A DNA stretch of 56,054 bases from Lachnospiraceae bacterium (GTDB taxonomy: Bacteria > Bacillota > Clostridia > Lachnospirales > Lachnospiraceae): assembly GCA_015258065.1 (NCBI GenBank), contig JABZIZ010000016.1, forward strand, positions 1-56,054, given 5' to 3'. Shown piece after piece: positions 1 through 9,102 of this stretch. Under the pieces are notes generated by a model. The model was not told the origin of the DNA. It searched no databases and was given only the letters and a program-made list of their open reading frames with translations. The position numbers and the translations under genes were made by a program. Each line of letters opens with the position of its first letter. Position 1 is the stretch's first letter.

Positions 1-572
1 ATAGAGAAGAGCTGCGGGCGTGGAATACCAGAGCGGATCTGTTTCTGTTCCCCTCTACCTATGATACCAATGGGATTGTGGTCAGGGAGGCGGCTGCCTG
101 TGCGCTAGCCAGTGTCCTCATTCGTGACTCCTCCGCAGCAGAAGGTATTTCGGATGGAAGAAACGGGTTTTTAATTGATCATAATGCAGAAGCAATGGCG
201 GCTCTGCTGGAGAGACTCTGTGCCCACCCGGAAAAAATGAGGGAAGCGGGGAAGCATGCCATGGAGGAAATCTACGTTTCCTGGAGCGACAGCGTCAAAC
301 ACGCCTATGAGCGCTATCAGGTAGTCATTGAGAATAAGAAGGCAGGCAGGTATAAGGAACACAGGGCTGCTTTTTCCAGAAGATTGCTCGGAGCAACGGC
401 AGAAGCCCTTTCTGCCACCTCAGATGTCAAGGATGCGGTGCGCAATAATGTCCTCTCCGCCTTTGACTTTTATACGAAATCACTCCGGGAAGGGATGATG
501 GAGAATATCTCGGAGCGAATTGAGGAATATAGAAAATCCATTACCGCCAGGAAGGAAAAGGATCCGGAGTAA
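1..572 (+). CDS. Glycosyltransferase family 4, C-terminal part (cut by window edge)
   Basis: The reading frame is open from base 3, so the gene begins upstream of the window. The first visible residues resemble the nucleotide-sugar binding half of GT4 (GT-B fold) enzymes: a stretch reading ADLFLFPSTYDTNGIVVREA contains the acidic E-x7-E-like region, followed by RDSSAAEGISDGRNGFLID, the usual loop and 'G-N-G-F-L' element. About 65 charged residues follow with no membrane segment. Such enzymes move a sugar from a nucleotide sugar to a lipid or glycan acceptor on the cytoplasmic face of the membrane; the donor and acceptor cannot be told here. It ends 87 bp before the peptide-binding lipoprotein. 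Confidence 0.8.
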   Translation, partial: REELRAWNTRADLFLFPSTYDTNGIVVREAAACALASVLIRDSSAAEGISDGRNGFLIDHNAEAMAALLERLCAHPEKMREAGKHAMEEIYVSWSDSVKHAYERYQVVIENKKAGRYKEHRAAFSRRLLGATAEALSATSDVKDAVRNNVLSAFDFYTKSLREGMMENISERIEEYRKSITARKEKDPE

Positions 573-659
573 GGTTGAGACTTGCCACACAAGTGGCATG
601 GGTGTATCGTATACGGAAAAGCGGTATAGAGTGGAAATGAGAAAGAGGGGAAAGAATTG

Positions 660-2348
660 ATGAATCAATCAGGTTGGGGAAGACGTTTTTGCAGCCTCTT
701 GGCTCTTGGGAGCATGGTCTGTGTCATGGTTTCCGGTTGCGGAAGCGGCGCAGGTGCAAAACAGGCGGAGGTGGGTGATTCTGCGAAAGAAGCGCAGCAG
801 ACGCTCGGAAAAAGCAATATTGATACCACGACCTTTCTGAAATTTGTAGATGATAATCCGGATATTGTAGATCCGCAATGCACATCCGATTTCTACACCA
901 TCCCGATGAACTGTTTTGATCGTCTGGTGGAAGTGAAGGCGAATGACGATGGCACCAGCCAAATCGTCCCTTCTCTTGCAAAGAGCTATGAAGTTTCGAA
1001 GGATGGCCTTACCTATACCTTCCATTTAAATCAAGGGGTGAAATTTTCCAATGGAGCCGATCTGACTTCCTCGGACGTCCTGTATACCTTTAACCGCCTG
1101 TTAACTTATCCGAAGTCGGTGAACGGCAGCATTGCTTCCGGTCTGAAGGGAGCAAAGGAAGTATCGGAGGGAAAACAGAAGTCGTTAGAGGGGACGGGGA
1201 TCAAGATTATTGACGACCATACCTTTGAAATGATTTTAGAGCAGCCCTATGCCGCCTTTTTGGCGCAGCTGACCGCTCCCGGGGCTTCGATTCTGGATGA
1301 AAAGACGACGGAAGAAGCGGGAGATCAGTTCGGAATCGACCCGGAGAAAACGATCGGAACCGGTCCATTTGTCTTTTCCTCCTGGACATTCAATTCGGAA
1401 CTCATTCTGAGTGCCAATAAGAATTGCTGGTCCGGTGCGCCTGCCTGTGACGGGCTGGACATCAAGGTGGTGCCGGATGATGAAACACAGCGAATGATGT
1501 ATGAAAACGGAGAAATTGATTTCCTGGATCTGGACAATGCACAGAGCCAGATTGATTATTTCCTGAAAAGCGATCAATACAAGAATCAGATTGTAGAAGG
1601 GACCCGTGTCGGGATCTATTATATTTCCTTAAATGAGGATATCAAGCCTCTTGACAACCCGAAAGTGCGCAAGGCACTTCAGATGGCGCTGGACCGCAAA
1701 TCGATTCTGGATGCCGTTTACGGGGGGAGAGGACAGGTAGAGAACGGAATCCTGCCGCACGGACTCATTGGTTACAATCCGAATCTTCCGGAAATCAAAT
1801 ATGATGTAGAAGGCGCGAAGCAGCTGTTAAAGGATGCCGGTTATGCGGACGGGTTTGATTTGGAGTTGGATCTTTCCTCGAAGGACGATCAGTCGGGAAA
1901 GGATTTGCTGGAAATTGCCTCTGCCATGTGGGAGCAGATCGGTGTGAAATGCACGGTGAAGACGGTGGATGATGCCACCATTCAGGATCAGAAGCATGAT
2001 GGAAAACTGGGCTGTTATCAGTCCTCGTGGTCTGCGGATTTCAACGATCCGGATAACTTTATGTTCACCTTCTTCGGGAATGATGCCAATACCAAGTTCC
2101 GGAGTCTGAATTATAAGAATGAAGATGCCATGCAGCGCGTGACCGCCGCCAGAGCAATTACGGATGAGACGAAGCGCATCCAGGAATATCAGGATCTGGA
2201 GAAGCTCATTGCACAGGAAGACGCCGCCTGGATACCGCTCTTCTCCAAGCAACATCTTTATGTCGTCAGTCCCAAGGTTTCCGGATTCAAGGTTTCATGG
2301 AACGGCTGGTCAAACAATTACTATCACAATGTTTCGGTGAAACGGTAA
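660..2348 (+). CDS. Oligopeptide/dipeptide ABC transporter substrate-binding lipoprotein (SBP family 5)
   Basis: A 562-residue protein with a lipoprotein signal peptide: charged start, hydrophobic core and lipobox VSGC near residue 28, followed by a Gly/Ala/Ser linker. The mature part has the SBP_bac_5 pattern (PSLAKSYEVSKDGLTYTFHL, then NPKVRKALQMALDR) typical of OppA/DppA/nickel-binding proteins. It should sit on the outer face of the membrane and deliver peptides to the permeases encoded next. I chose the ATG at 660 over the adjacent in-frame TTG at 657; an AGAGGGG site lies about 9 bp upstream. It is the first gene of a five-gene transporter operon; the exact ligand is unknown. Confidence 0.9.
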   Translation: MNQSGWGRRFCSLLALGSMVCVMVSGCGSGAGAKQAEVGDSAKEAQQTLGKSNIDTTTFLKFVDDNPDIVDPQCTSDFYTIPMNCFDRLVEVKANDDGTSQIVPSLAKSYEVSKDGLTYTFHLNQGVKFSNGADLTSSDVLYTFNRLLTYPKSVNGSIASGLKGAKEVSEGKQKSLEGTGIKIIDDHTFEMILEQPYAAFLAQLTAPGASILDEKTTEEAGDQFGIDPEKTIGTGPFVFSSWTFNSELILSANKNCWSGAPACDGLDIKVVPDDETQRMMYENGEIDFLDLDNAQSQIDYFLKSDQYKNQIVEGTRVGIYYISLNEDIKPLDNPKVRKALQMALDRKSILDAVYGGRGQVENGILPHGLIGYNPNLPEIKYDVEGAKQLLKDAGYADGFDLELDLSSKDDQSGKDLLEIASAMWEQIGVKCTVKTVDDATIQDQKHDGKLGCYQSSWSADFNDPDNFMFTFFGNDANTKFRSLNYKNEDAMQRVTAARAITDETKRIQEYQDLEKLIAQEDAAWIPLFSKQHLYVVSPKVSGFKVSWNGWSNNYYHNVSVKR

Positions 2349-2374
2349 GGCAGGAGCTTGTTTTGGCCAGGAAA

Positions 2375-3283
2375 ATGATACAAAGAATTCTGGTATCCAT
2401 CCCGGTGATGTTAGGCGTGGTATTTTTGATTTTCCTTATGCTGAATGTCGTTCCGGGAAATCCGATCGAGGCGATGCTCGGAGAGCATGCGTCACAAAGT
2501 GTCATCGATCGGATGAGCCGGTATTATGGCTTGGATCAACCGGTATATGTGCAATTTTTGATCTACGTGAAAAATCTTTTGCGTGGGGATTTGGGCGTTT
2601 CCTATAAACTGAACCGTTCCGTGAACGATCTGATTGGGAGCGCCTTCCCCTACACGCTGAAGCTGACGCTATTATCCGCTCTGCTTGCCTGGTTGATCGG
2701 AATTCCGGCGGGAATTGTCTCTGCCATTCGGAAGAACTCACTGATCGACCGCCTGTTTATGGGGGTATCCCTGATGGGAGTCTCCATGCCGGTATTCTGG
2801 GCAGCGCTCCTCTTTCAATACTTCTTTGCCTACCGGATGAATTTGGTGCCGGTGTCAGGGGCAACCTCTTTGTCCTCTTATTTTTTGCCGTCCATTGTGT
2901 TGGGTTGGAGCAGTGCGGGTACGATTGCGAGGCTGACAAGGTCTAATCTGCTGGAGGTTCTGGAAGAGGATTACATCCGAACCGCCTTTGCCAAGGGACG
3001 GTCACAGAGTGGCGTCATCCTGCATCACGCATTTAAAAACGCATTGCTTCCGGTCGTGACGATGATGGCCATTCAGGTGGCTTCCATGCTTTCCGGTGCG
3101 GTGATTACGGAGACGGTCTTTGCCATTCCGGGGATCGGAAGGTTGGCGGTAGACGCCATCACAAGCAGGGATATGCCGCTTTTACAGGGAACGGTACTAT
3201 TTACGACGGTTTTGATGATCCTGGGAAATCTGGTTGCGGATCTTCTCTATACGGTCATTGATCCAAGGATTCGGGAAATCTAA
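2375..3283 (+). CDS. Peptide ABC transporter permease, OppB/DppB type
   Basis: A 302-residue integral membrane protein of the BPD_transp_1 family, with the usual first helix (MIQRILVSIPVMLGVVFLIF), a periplasm-side loop naming GLDQPVYVQFLIYVKNLLRGDLG, and the EAA loop EDYIRTAFAKGRSQSGVILH that contacts the ATPase. About six membrane spans. Start is uncertain: ATG at 2375 has only a weak ribosome site, while an in-frame TTG at 2363 lies 6 bp after CAGGAG. Either way it begins just after the binding-protein stop. It pairs with the OppC-type permease that overlaps its stop codon. Confidence 0.9.
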   Translation: MIQRILVSIPVMLGVVFLIFLMLNVVPGNPIEAMLGEHASQSVIDRMSRYYGLDQPVYVQFLIYVKNLLRGDLGVSYKLNRSVNDLIGSAFPYTLKLTLLSALLAWLIGIPAGIVSAIRKNSLIDRLFMGVSLMGVSMPVFWAALLFQYFFAYRMNLVPVSGATSLSSYFLPSIVLGWSSAGTIARLTRSNLLEVLEEDYIRTAFAKGRSQSGVILHHAFKNALLPVVTMMAIQVASMLSGAVITETVFAIPGIGRLAVDAITSRDMPLLQGTVLFTTVLMILGNLVADLLYTVIDPRIREI

Positions 3284-4191
3284 TGGGACAGATAAAAGCT
3301 GCAAATGATATAGAACAACTGAAGCTGCAGACGGATATCGGAGAGAGAGACTCTGCGCTGGATCAGGTAAGAACCCTTTGCAGAGAGAATAAACTTGCCG
3401 CCTTTTCCGCCTTTGTCATCCTGGCGATTGCCATCATGGCAATTTTTGCCCCTTTTGTGGCGCCCTATGATCCGACCAAACAGGATCTGATTCATCGCCT
3501 GCAGGGGATGAGCAGAGAGCATCTATTTGGAACAGACCAGTTGGGGCGGGATATTTTTTCCAGGATGATCTACGGGGCAAGAGTTTCGCTTGCCATCGGA
3601 CTATTTCCAACCCTGATTTCTCTGCTGTTTGGCACGGTACTCGGTATATTGAGTGGATTTCTGGGAAAGAAAACGGATTTCTTCATTATGAGGCTGGCTG
3701 ACGTGACCATGGCTTTCCCTTCGCTTCTTTTGGCGATGGTGGTGATGTACACTCTGGGACAGGGAATCGTGAATATTTTTTTAGCCCTCACCCTCGTTTC
3801 CTGGGCAGGGAGTGCCAGAGTGATTCGTGCACAGACACTGGCACTTTCCCAGATGGAATACGTGGAGGCGGCACGCAGCATGGGCGTCTCGAATGTCGGA
3901 ATTATGTTGCATCATATCCTTCCCAACTGCCTTCCGAATCTGATTGTCTTATTTACCTTGAACATCCCCGGTTCCATCCTTGCGGAATCTTCTCTCAGTT
4001 TCCTGGGGATTGGCGCACAATCGCCGATGACCAGCTGGGGGCTCATGGTGGCGGAGGGAAAGCAGTATCTGTTTGCGGACCCCGTGGTGGCCATTGCGCC
4101 GGGAGTCGCCATTCTGGTTCTGGCACTTGCTTTTAATTTTTTGGGAGACGGCGTGAGGGATGTGCTGGATCCGTATCTGAATCAGGCGTAA
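3283..4191 (+). CDS. Peptide ABC transporter permease, OppC/DppC type
   Basis: A 302-residue membrane protein of the OppC/DppC family: N-terminal cytoplasmic segment, a first helix around residue 45, then the typical LFGTDQLGRDIFSRMIYGAR motif and an EAA loop (EYVEAARSMGVSNVGIMLHH). About six membrane spans. Its ATG shares the last base of the upstream TAA stop (TAATG), so translation is probably coupled to the OppB-type gene. It forms the heterodimeric channel of the peptide importer. Confidence 0.92.
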   Translation: MGQIKAANDIEQLKLQTDIGERDSALDQVRTLCRENKLAAFSAFVILAIAIMAIFAPFVAPYDPTKQDLIHRLQGMSREHLFGTDQLGRDIFSRMIYGARVSLAIGLFPTLISLLFGTVLGILSGFLGKKTDFFIMRLADVTMAFPSLLLAMVVMYTLGQGIVNIFLALTLVSWAGSARVIRAQTLALSQMEYVEAARSMGVSNVGIMLHHILPNCLPNLIVLFTLNIPGSILAESSLSFLGIGAQSPMTSWGLMVAEGKQYLFADPVVAIAPGVAILVLALAFNFLGDGVRDVLDPYLNQA

Positions 4192-4260
4192 GAGGAAGGG
4201 AAGAGACAGGATTTTTCCCGGAAAAAGAAGTTGTGAAACAGGACGGTTGATAGCACCTGG

Positions 4261-5265
4261 ATGATGATGACAAATACATTAGAACTGAAACGGGTAACCA
4301 CCTATTTTCATACACAAAGAGGACTGCTTCCAGCCATGGACAATGTTTCCGTTACGGTGCCAAGGGGGAAGATTGTTGGCATTGTCGGAGAATCGGGTTG
4401 CGGTAAGAGCATGACGGCGATGAGCATCCTGCGTCTCATTCGGAAACCGGGGAAGATCGAGAGCGGCGAGATCTTATTTTGCGGAGAAGATCTTCTGAAA
4501 AAAACCGAAAAAGAGATGCGGAAGATTCGCGGCGACCGCATCAGCATGATTTTTCAGGAGCCGATGACCAGCCTGAATCCCCTGTATACGATCGGACATC
4601 AGGTGATGGAAGCCCTTTTTTTGCATGAAAAAATAGATCAAGCAAGTGCAAAAGAGCGTGCGATTCGTATTTTGCAGGAGGTGGGTATTCCGGAGGCTGA
4701 AGCGCGGTTAAGGTCCTATCCGCATCAACTATCCGGCGGACTCAGGCAAAGGGTGATGATCGGGATGGCGATGATCTGCAAGCCGGATCTTTTGATCGCC
4801 GATGAACCGACCACTGCCCTGGATGTGACCATAGAGGCGCAGATTCTTGCGCTAATGAAGCGTCTGAAGGAGGAGCAGGGGACATCCATTCTGCTGATTA
4901 CACATAATATGGGTGTGGTCGCCAAGGTCTGTGATGAAGTTTATGTCATGTACGCGGGGAAGATCATGGAGCATGCGGAGGTATTTGAGCTCTTCAATCA
5001 TGTCAGCCACCCCTACACGGAGGGGCTGTTAAAGTCGATCCCCAGAATTGATCATGTGATCGATCGCCTCTACAGTATACCGGGGGTGGTGCCCAATCTC
5101 CTGCATCTGCCAAACGGTTGCAGCTTTTGTACACGTTGCGCGGAAGCAGACAAAGATTGTGCAGGCTCTAAACCGGAACTGAGGCAGATTCGGGAAGGAC
5201 ACTGGGTGAGGTGTTGCAAGAGACTGCCCGAAGGGATGGCGGCGGATGCGGAAGCGTATGAATAG
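4261..5265 (+). CDS. Peptide ABC transporter ATP-binding protein, OppD/DppD type
   Basis: A 334-residue cytoplasmic ABC ATPase. Walker A GESGCGKS lies at residues 43-50, the signature LSGGLRQR near 158 and Walker B LLIADEPT after it; the C-terminal oligopeptide-transporter extension carries the conserved cysteines CSFCTRC...DC. Three ATG codons in a row (4261, 4264, 4267) could start it and no strong ribosome site decides between them. The 69-bp gap before it is the largest in the transporter part of the operon. It powers peptide import together with the OppF-type ATPase that follows and overlaps it by 20 bp. Confidence 0.92.
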   Translation: MMMTNTLELKRVTTYFHTQRGLLPAMDNVSVTVPRGKIVGIVGESGCGKSMTAMSILRLIRKPGKIESGEILFCGEDLLKKTEKEMRKIRGDRISMIFQEPMTSLNPLYTIGHQVMEALFLHEKIDQASAKERAIRILQEVGIPEAEARLRSYPHQLSGGLRQRVMIGMAMICKPDLLIADEPTTALDVTIEAQILALMKRLKEEQGTSILLITHNMGVVAKVCDEVYVMYAGKIMEHAEVFELFNHVSHPYTEGLLKSIPRIDHVIDRLYSIPGVVPNLLHLPNGCSFCTRCAEADKDCAGSKPELRQIREGHWVRCCKRLPEGMAADAEAYE

Positions 5266-6319
5266 GGATCAGAATTTTCAAGCACCAACTTTTCAAGAAC
5301 CAACTTCTCAAGAACAAACTTTTCGCGAACAAACTTCTTACGAACAAACCATGCAGGAAGGGAGTCCGCTTTTAGTTGCGGAGAGAATCAGCAAGACCTT
5401 TGAGGCCGGCGCTTCAGGAAAACATCAAAGAGTCCATGCAGTAACGGACGTATCTCTCAAGCTTTACCGGGGAGAGACACTTGCGCTGGTGGGAGAGTCC
5501 GGTTGCGGAAAATCTACTCTGGGTCGGTTGCTCATCGGCTTATTAAAACCGGATCAAGGAAGCGTCTTTTATCAGGGGCAGGAGATCACGTCGATGAAAG
5601 CGCGGGATTTCAAGCACCTTCGGAGCCGGATGCAGATCATCTTCCAGGATCCGTATGCTTCCCTGGACCCCCGCATGAGCGTGGAGCAGATTTTGGCAGA
5701 GCCGCTCTTAGCCGGGCATGTCTGTTCCTCCAGGATGCAGAGGCAGAAGAAGGTGGAATCTCTCTTGCAAATGGTAGAGATTCCAAAGGAATATTTGAAC
5801 CGGTACCCGCATCAATTTTCCGGAGGTCAGAGACAGCGGATCGGCATTGCAAGAGCACTGGCGCTGAATCCGGAAATCGTGGTCTGTGATGAACCGGTTT
5901 CCGCACTTGACGTTTCCATCCAGTCTCAGGTGCTAAACCTGCTTAAGGATTTGCAGGAAGAGAGAAATCTGACCTACCTCTTTATTTCACATGATCTGTC
6001 GGTTGTCAGGCATATTTCGAACCGGATTTGTGTGATGTTTTTGGGGAAGATTTGCGAGATCGGAAGGACGGAGGAAGTGTTTGCGCATCCCGGACATCCT
6101 TACACCAGACTTTTGCTGGATTCCATCCCCCTGCCGGATCCGGCAAAGAGGTCGGAGGAAACAGCGTCTTTTACAGGGGAGATGCCAAGCCCTCTTCATC
6201 TTCCATCCGGTTGTTTCTTTCGTACCCGCTGTCCTTATGCGAGTGCAGCGTGCGCAGAAAGAACGCCGGAGTTAAGGGTTGAAAACGGGCGGAGCATCGC
6301 TTGTTTTCACCCATTATAA
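5246..6319 (+). CDS. Peptide ABC transporter ATP-binding protein, OppF/DppF type, with repeat-bearing N terminus
   Basis: A 357-residue ABC ATPase with Walker A GESGCGKS, signature FSGGQRQR, Walker B VVCDEPVSALD and the C-terminal cysteine-containing extension (GCFFRTRCPYASAAC). It overlaps the OppD-type gene by 20 bp. The N terminus is odd: before the ATPase domain (which starts at about residue 37) there are roughly 25 hydrophilic residues built from five-residue repeats (QAPTF, QEPTS, QEQTF, REQTS, YEQTM). If translation starts at the in-frame ATG at 5351 instead, the repeats would be leader sequence, but that ATG lacks a clear ribosome site at a normal distance. Confidence 0.9.
   Translation: MRKRMNRDQNFQAPTFQEPTSQEQTFREQTSYEQTMQEGSPLLVAERISKTFEAGASGKHQRVHAVTDVSLKLYRGETLALVGESGCGKSTLGRLLIGLLKPDQGSVFYQGQEITSMKARDFKHLRSRMQIIFQDPYASLDPRMSVEQILAEPLLAGHVCSSRMQRQKKVESLLQMVEIPKEYLNRYPHQFSGGQRQRIGIARALALNPEIVVCDEPVSALDVSIQSQVLNLLKDLQEERNLTYLFISHDLSVVRHISNRICVMFLGKICEIGRTEEVFAHPGHPYTRLLLDSIPLPDPAKRSEETASFTGEMPSPLHLPSGCFFRTRCPYASAACAERTPELRVENGRSIACFHPL
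5279..5353 (+). repeat. Five 15-bp tandem repeats in the oppF-like coding start
   Basis: Five back-to-back 15-bp units beginning with CAAGCACCAACTTTT and varying at a few positions; all share the core GAACMAACTTYT or close to it. The period is a multiple of three, so gains or losses of a unit would keep the frame and change the length of the hydrophilic N-terminal tail by five residues. Confidence 0.85.
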
Positions 6320-6370
6320 AAAAATTCCTTTGAACGAGGGGATACCAGAGAAATCATGGGAGGTCAATCC

Positions 6371-7930
6371 ATGCAAGAAGTTCCGATACCTGCAATGGCC
6401 TGTCTTGCTTCCCCCCTTCCGGAAGATATTGCAAACCGGAAGGCGAGCGGCGATTGGGACGGGGCGATTGCGCTGATTGATGAGAGGCTTCGCACACAAA
6501 ACAGCAGCTTACCCCGCATGCTTCGAGACAAGCTGCAGGTGGAGCGCGAAATTTTAAAGCGCCTTCCGCTCGATTATCCGGATAGCAGAAGGAGCCTCTT
6601 CGAAAAGCTAAAGGTAGAGTTGCCGGACCTGACGAAGGAGGAGTTCATTCTACTGCGGAATGAGGGACGGTTAGACTTTATCCTGGTAAACGGGGAGGAA
6701 AGGTATATTGATTCTGCAGTACAAACCCTCCTGAATGATCCGAAGTATGCAAAGAGAAGTGCTGCGTTGTTGGGAAAAAAATGGGAGGAATTTCCGGAAG
6801 GTTATCTGGCGGTTCGTAGCTGTCTTTCTACAATGAGAGAGCGGAAGGAACTGTCGTTCCGGTTCCGTGTTCATGCGGGGATACAGGAAAAGCCGGGCAT
6901 CAGCAGAGCGGATAGAGTGGCTGCCTATCTTCCCCTTCCACGTATTTGCTGCAGGGAGAGAGACGGGCTGATTCAGTCGGAGATTCGCATCCTCAAAACA
7001 ACGGAGAATTGCAGGGTCTATGTGGCGCCGGAGGAGGCGGAGCAGAGGACCGTCTATCTGGAAAAAGAATGGCAGGAAAACCAGGAATTTTTTGTGGAAT
7101 ATGAATACAACGTACGCGTCTTCTATCAGGATCTGTGGAAAGAGGACGGGGAAGAGGCGTTTGATTCCGGTAGTGCGTTAGAGACGCATGATGGAGGTGA
7201 GAGAGGACAGTCATCTGTCTGTAAGGCGGGAGGATCTTCAGAATGGGTGAAGCAGGAAGACAGGGAGGAACAGCTTCCCCATGTGCAGTTTACGCCCTTT
7301 TTAAGGGCGCTTTGCAGGGAAATCGTATCGGGTCAGAGAGGAGATTTGCAGAAGGCACGCGCCATTTATGACTATATCACAAAAAATATCCGCTACTCTT
7401 ATATGCGCACCTATTTTACCATCGAGAACCTTTCGGAATATGCGGCGGTGAACCGAAAGGGCGATTGCGGAGTGCAGTCGCTTCTCTTCATCACGCTTTG
7501 TAGGATCGCAGGTATTCCGGCAAAGTGGCAGTCGGGCAATGCCATGAAGCCTCCCTCTCACTTTGGCAGCCACGACTGGGCACTGGTTTTTCTTCCTGTT
7601 TGCGGTTGGGTTCCGGTGGATTGCTCTTTTGGCGGAGGTGCTTTCGCACACGGAGATGAAGAGCGCAGAAGATTCTATTTTGGCAATCTGGATCCCTGGC
7701 GGATGGTGGCAAATGCTTCATTGGAAGGAGCTTTCGTGCCGCCTGTGTGCGGATTGCGAAGGGATCCCTACGACAATCAGTCGGGAGAAATACAAATCGA
7801 AGGGGAAGAAGCGGCAAATCAGAATCCGCAAAGCGTTCAGACATCCAGATCTGTTACCAAAAGGATGCGAACCGACCAGGAAGTGGCTGTGAATAAATAT
7901 TTGATGGAGTATACGGAAGCGGAGATTTAG
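6371..7930 (+). CDS. Transglutaminase-like domain protein
   Basis: A 519-residue protein without a signal peptide. The C-terminal half carries a transglutaminase/protease-like core: YDYITKNIRYS, then Cys366 in GDCGVQ, His401 in SHDWAL and Asp417 in VPVDCSF, the usual Cys-His-Asp triad. The N-terminal 180 residues are not recognised; the middle resembles a beta-rich domain seen before such cores. ATG 6371 is preferred over ATG 6356 because GGGAGG lies 7 bp before it. It starts 51 bp after the oppF-like gene and is probably in the same operon, so a role in handling peptides or cross-linked peptide substrates is possible but is only inferred. Confidence 0.8.
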   Translation: MQEVPIPAMACLASPLPEDIANRKASGDWDGAIALIDERLRTQNSSLPRMLRDKLQVEREILKRLPLDYPDSRRSLFEKLKVELPDLTKEEFILLRNEGRLDFILVNGEERYIDSAVQTLLNDPKYAKRSAALLGKKWEEFPEGYLAVRSCLSTMRERKELSFRFRVHAGIQEKPGISRADRVAAYLPLPRICCRERDGLIQSEIRILKTTENCRVYVAPEEAEQRTVYLEKEWQENQEFFVEYEYNVRVFYQDLWKEDGEEAFDSGSALETHDGGERGQSSVCKAGGSSEWVKQEDREEQLPHVQFTPFLRALCREIVSGQRGDLQKARAIYDYITKNIRYSYMRTYFTIENLSEYAAVNRKGDCGVQSLLFITLCRIAGIPAKWQSGNAMKPPSHFGSHDWALVFLPVCGWVPVDCSFGGGAFAHGDEERRRFYFGNLDPWRMVANASLEGAFVPPVCGLRRDPYDNQSGEIQIEGEEAANQNPQSVQTSRSVTKRMRTDQEVAVNKYLMEYTEAEI

Positions 7931-7933
7931 AAA

Positions 7934-7986
7934 TGAATGGAATTGGCGTCTGAGGGATGAACAGAAGACCTCTTTCCATTTTTCTA
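7934..7986 (+). terminator. Possible terminator after the peptide transporter operon
   Basis: An ATGGAA/TTCCAT stem with a GAGG/CCTC inner part encloses a loop and is followed by a run of T residues. The stem is interrupted and moderate. It lies between this operon and the converging minus-strand gene. Confidence 0.4.
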
Positions 7987-8005
7987 TAGTGGGTATGATG
8001 ATCGG

Positions 8006-8668
8006 TCACTTTTCCTCTAAATATTTTAAATATCTTTCAGCCTCTGGGCGATGGGTGGAATTGACCGCAATTCCGGCATAGACCTTGCCGGTAAAGCCTG
8101 CCTTTTTGTACAGGGCCTTGCCGGTAAGGTCAAGGTATTTGTGCCGGTGATCCAGCGGAAGAAGCGCCTTGTTTTGTTCAAAATAGGCAAGTGCCTCCTC
8201 GTCCATCAGAAGCACATCCAACTCTTTTGCACTCAGCGTCGCCACGAGTTTCATCTGTGCGGCATAGGCATATTCGGGATTCGTTTCTTCGGGAGAAGGT
8301 ACTTGTGCGGAAGAAGATTCTCCTAGGCCCGCATGATTTGCGGAGACTGCCCCTGCGGCCCCTGATGGTACAAGCAGTTGGTCCATGAGGGTAACCGTCC
8401 GGCGTTTGGCGGAATATCCGTTTTTTTGCAGGTAGGCTTCCCCAAGAAAACGCTCTGCATTCTCGGGGGTACGCACATTCACCAGGGCAACGGTCAGGAT
8501 CTCTTCCTTCCTGGTCAGCACACTGTGAAGCGTGGTAAAGAACAGGAAGAGAGTGATCAGTGTAAGCAGTATGGGGATTTTATAATAATCATAGATGAAC
8601 TGGACTTTTTGTTTCCCCTTTAACTCCTTAAAAATTTGAGCAGAAGTCTTACCCCCGTTTTCTGCCAT
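8006..8668 (-). CDS. Membrane-anchored protein of unknown function
   Basis: A 220-residue protein not recognised as a named family. It has a charged cytoplasmic N terminus of about 30 residues, one membrane helix (IPILLTLITLFLFFTTLHSV) at roughly 32-51 and an outside domain of about 165 residues. A Ser/Pro/Glu-rich stretch (GESSSAQVPSPEETNPEY) in the middle looks disordered. The outside part resembles bits of solute-binding proteins ('LDVLLMDEEALAYF', 'DLTGKALYKKAGFTGKVYAGI'), as in other single-span Clostridia proteins. Its ATG overlaps the stop of the DtxR-like gene (TAATG), so the two are co-translated. Confidence 0.75.
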   Translation of the reverse strand: MAENGGKTSAQIFKELKGKQKVQFIYDYYKIPILLTLITLFLFFTTLHSVLTRKEEILTVALVNVRTPENAERFLGEAYLQKNGYSAKRRTVTLMDQLLVPSGAAGAVSANHAGLGESSSAQVPSPEETNPEYAYAAQMKLVATLSAKELDVLLMDEEALAYFEQNKALLPLDHRHKYLDLTGKALYKKAGFTGKVYAGIAVNSTHRPEAERYLKYLEEK

Positions 8669-9051
8669 TATGCCTTCATCTCTTTCGCCAGCTTCTCTGT
8701 ATAAGCGCTGAGTGCCTTAAAGGTTTCATCGCTGATATCATGTTCGACCTTGCAGGCGTCGTCTCTCGCGGTTGCCGCATTTACCCCGATTTCCTGAAAG
8801 AACTCCGTCAGCATTTTGTGGCGTGCATAAATTCGATCGGCGATCTCCATTCCCTTGTCGGTTAAGGAAATCATTTTGGCATGATCCATGGTGACATATC
8901 CGTTGTCCCGCAGCTGCCGGATGGCATAAGAGACACTGGGCTTTGTCACCCCGAGATGTTCTGCCAAATCAATGGAGCGGACATAGCCCTGCTCCTCTTT
9001 GAGCATTAGAACAGCTTCCAGATAATCTTCCGCTGATTTTAATATTTTCAT
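8668..9051 (-). CDS. DtxR/MntR-family metal-dependent transcriptional regulator
   Basis: A 127-residue protein with the Fe_dep_repress winged helix-turn-helix at residues 3-65 (SAEDYLEAVLMLKEEQGYVR, then TKPSVSYAIRQLRDNGYV) and the metal-binding dimerisation helices after it (ARHKMLTEFFQEIGV, KVEHDISDETF). It stops after the second domain and has no SH3-like third domain, like short MntR/SirR proteins. It likely represses metal uptake genes when Fe(II) or Mn(II) is bound. A second, similar regulator is encoded at 17679. It is co-transcribed with the membrane protein downstream. Confidence 0.9.
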   Translation of the reverse strand: MKILKSAEDYLEAVLMLKEEQGYVRSIDLAEHLGVTKPSVSYAIRQLRDNGYVTMDHAKMISLTDKGMEIADRIYARHKMLTEFFQEIGVNAATARDDACKVEHDISDETFKALSAYTEKLAKEMKA

Positions 9052-9102
9052 TTACCTACCTCTTGTTCTAACTCTGGAAATATTTTTAGTTCATTTTTAA
9101 AC

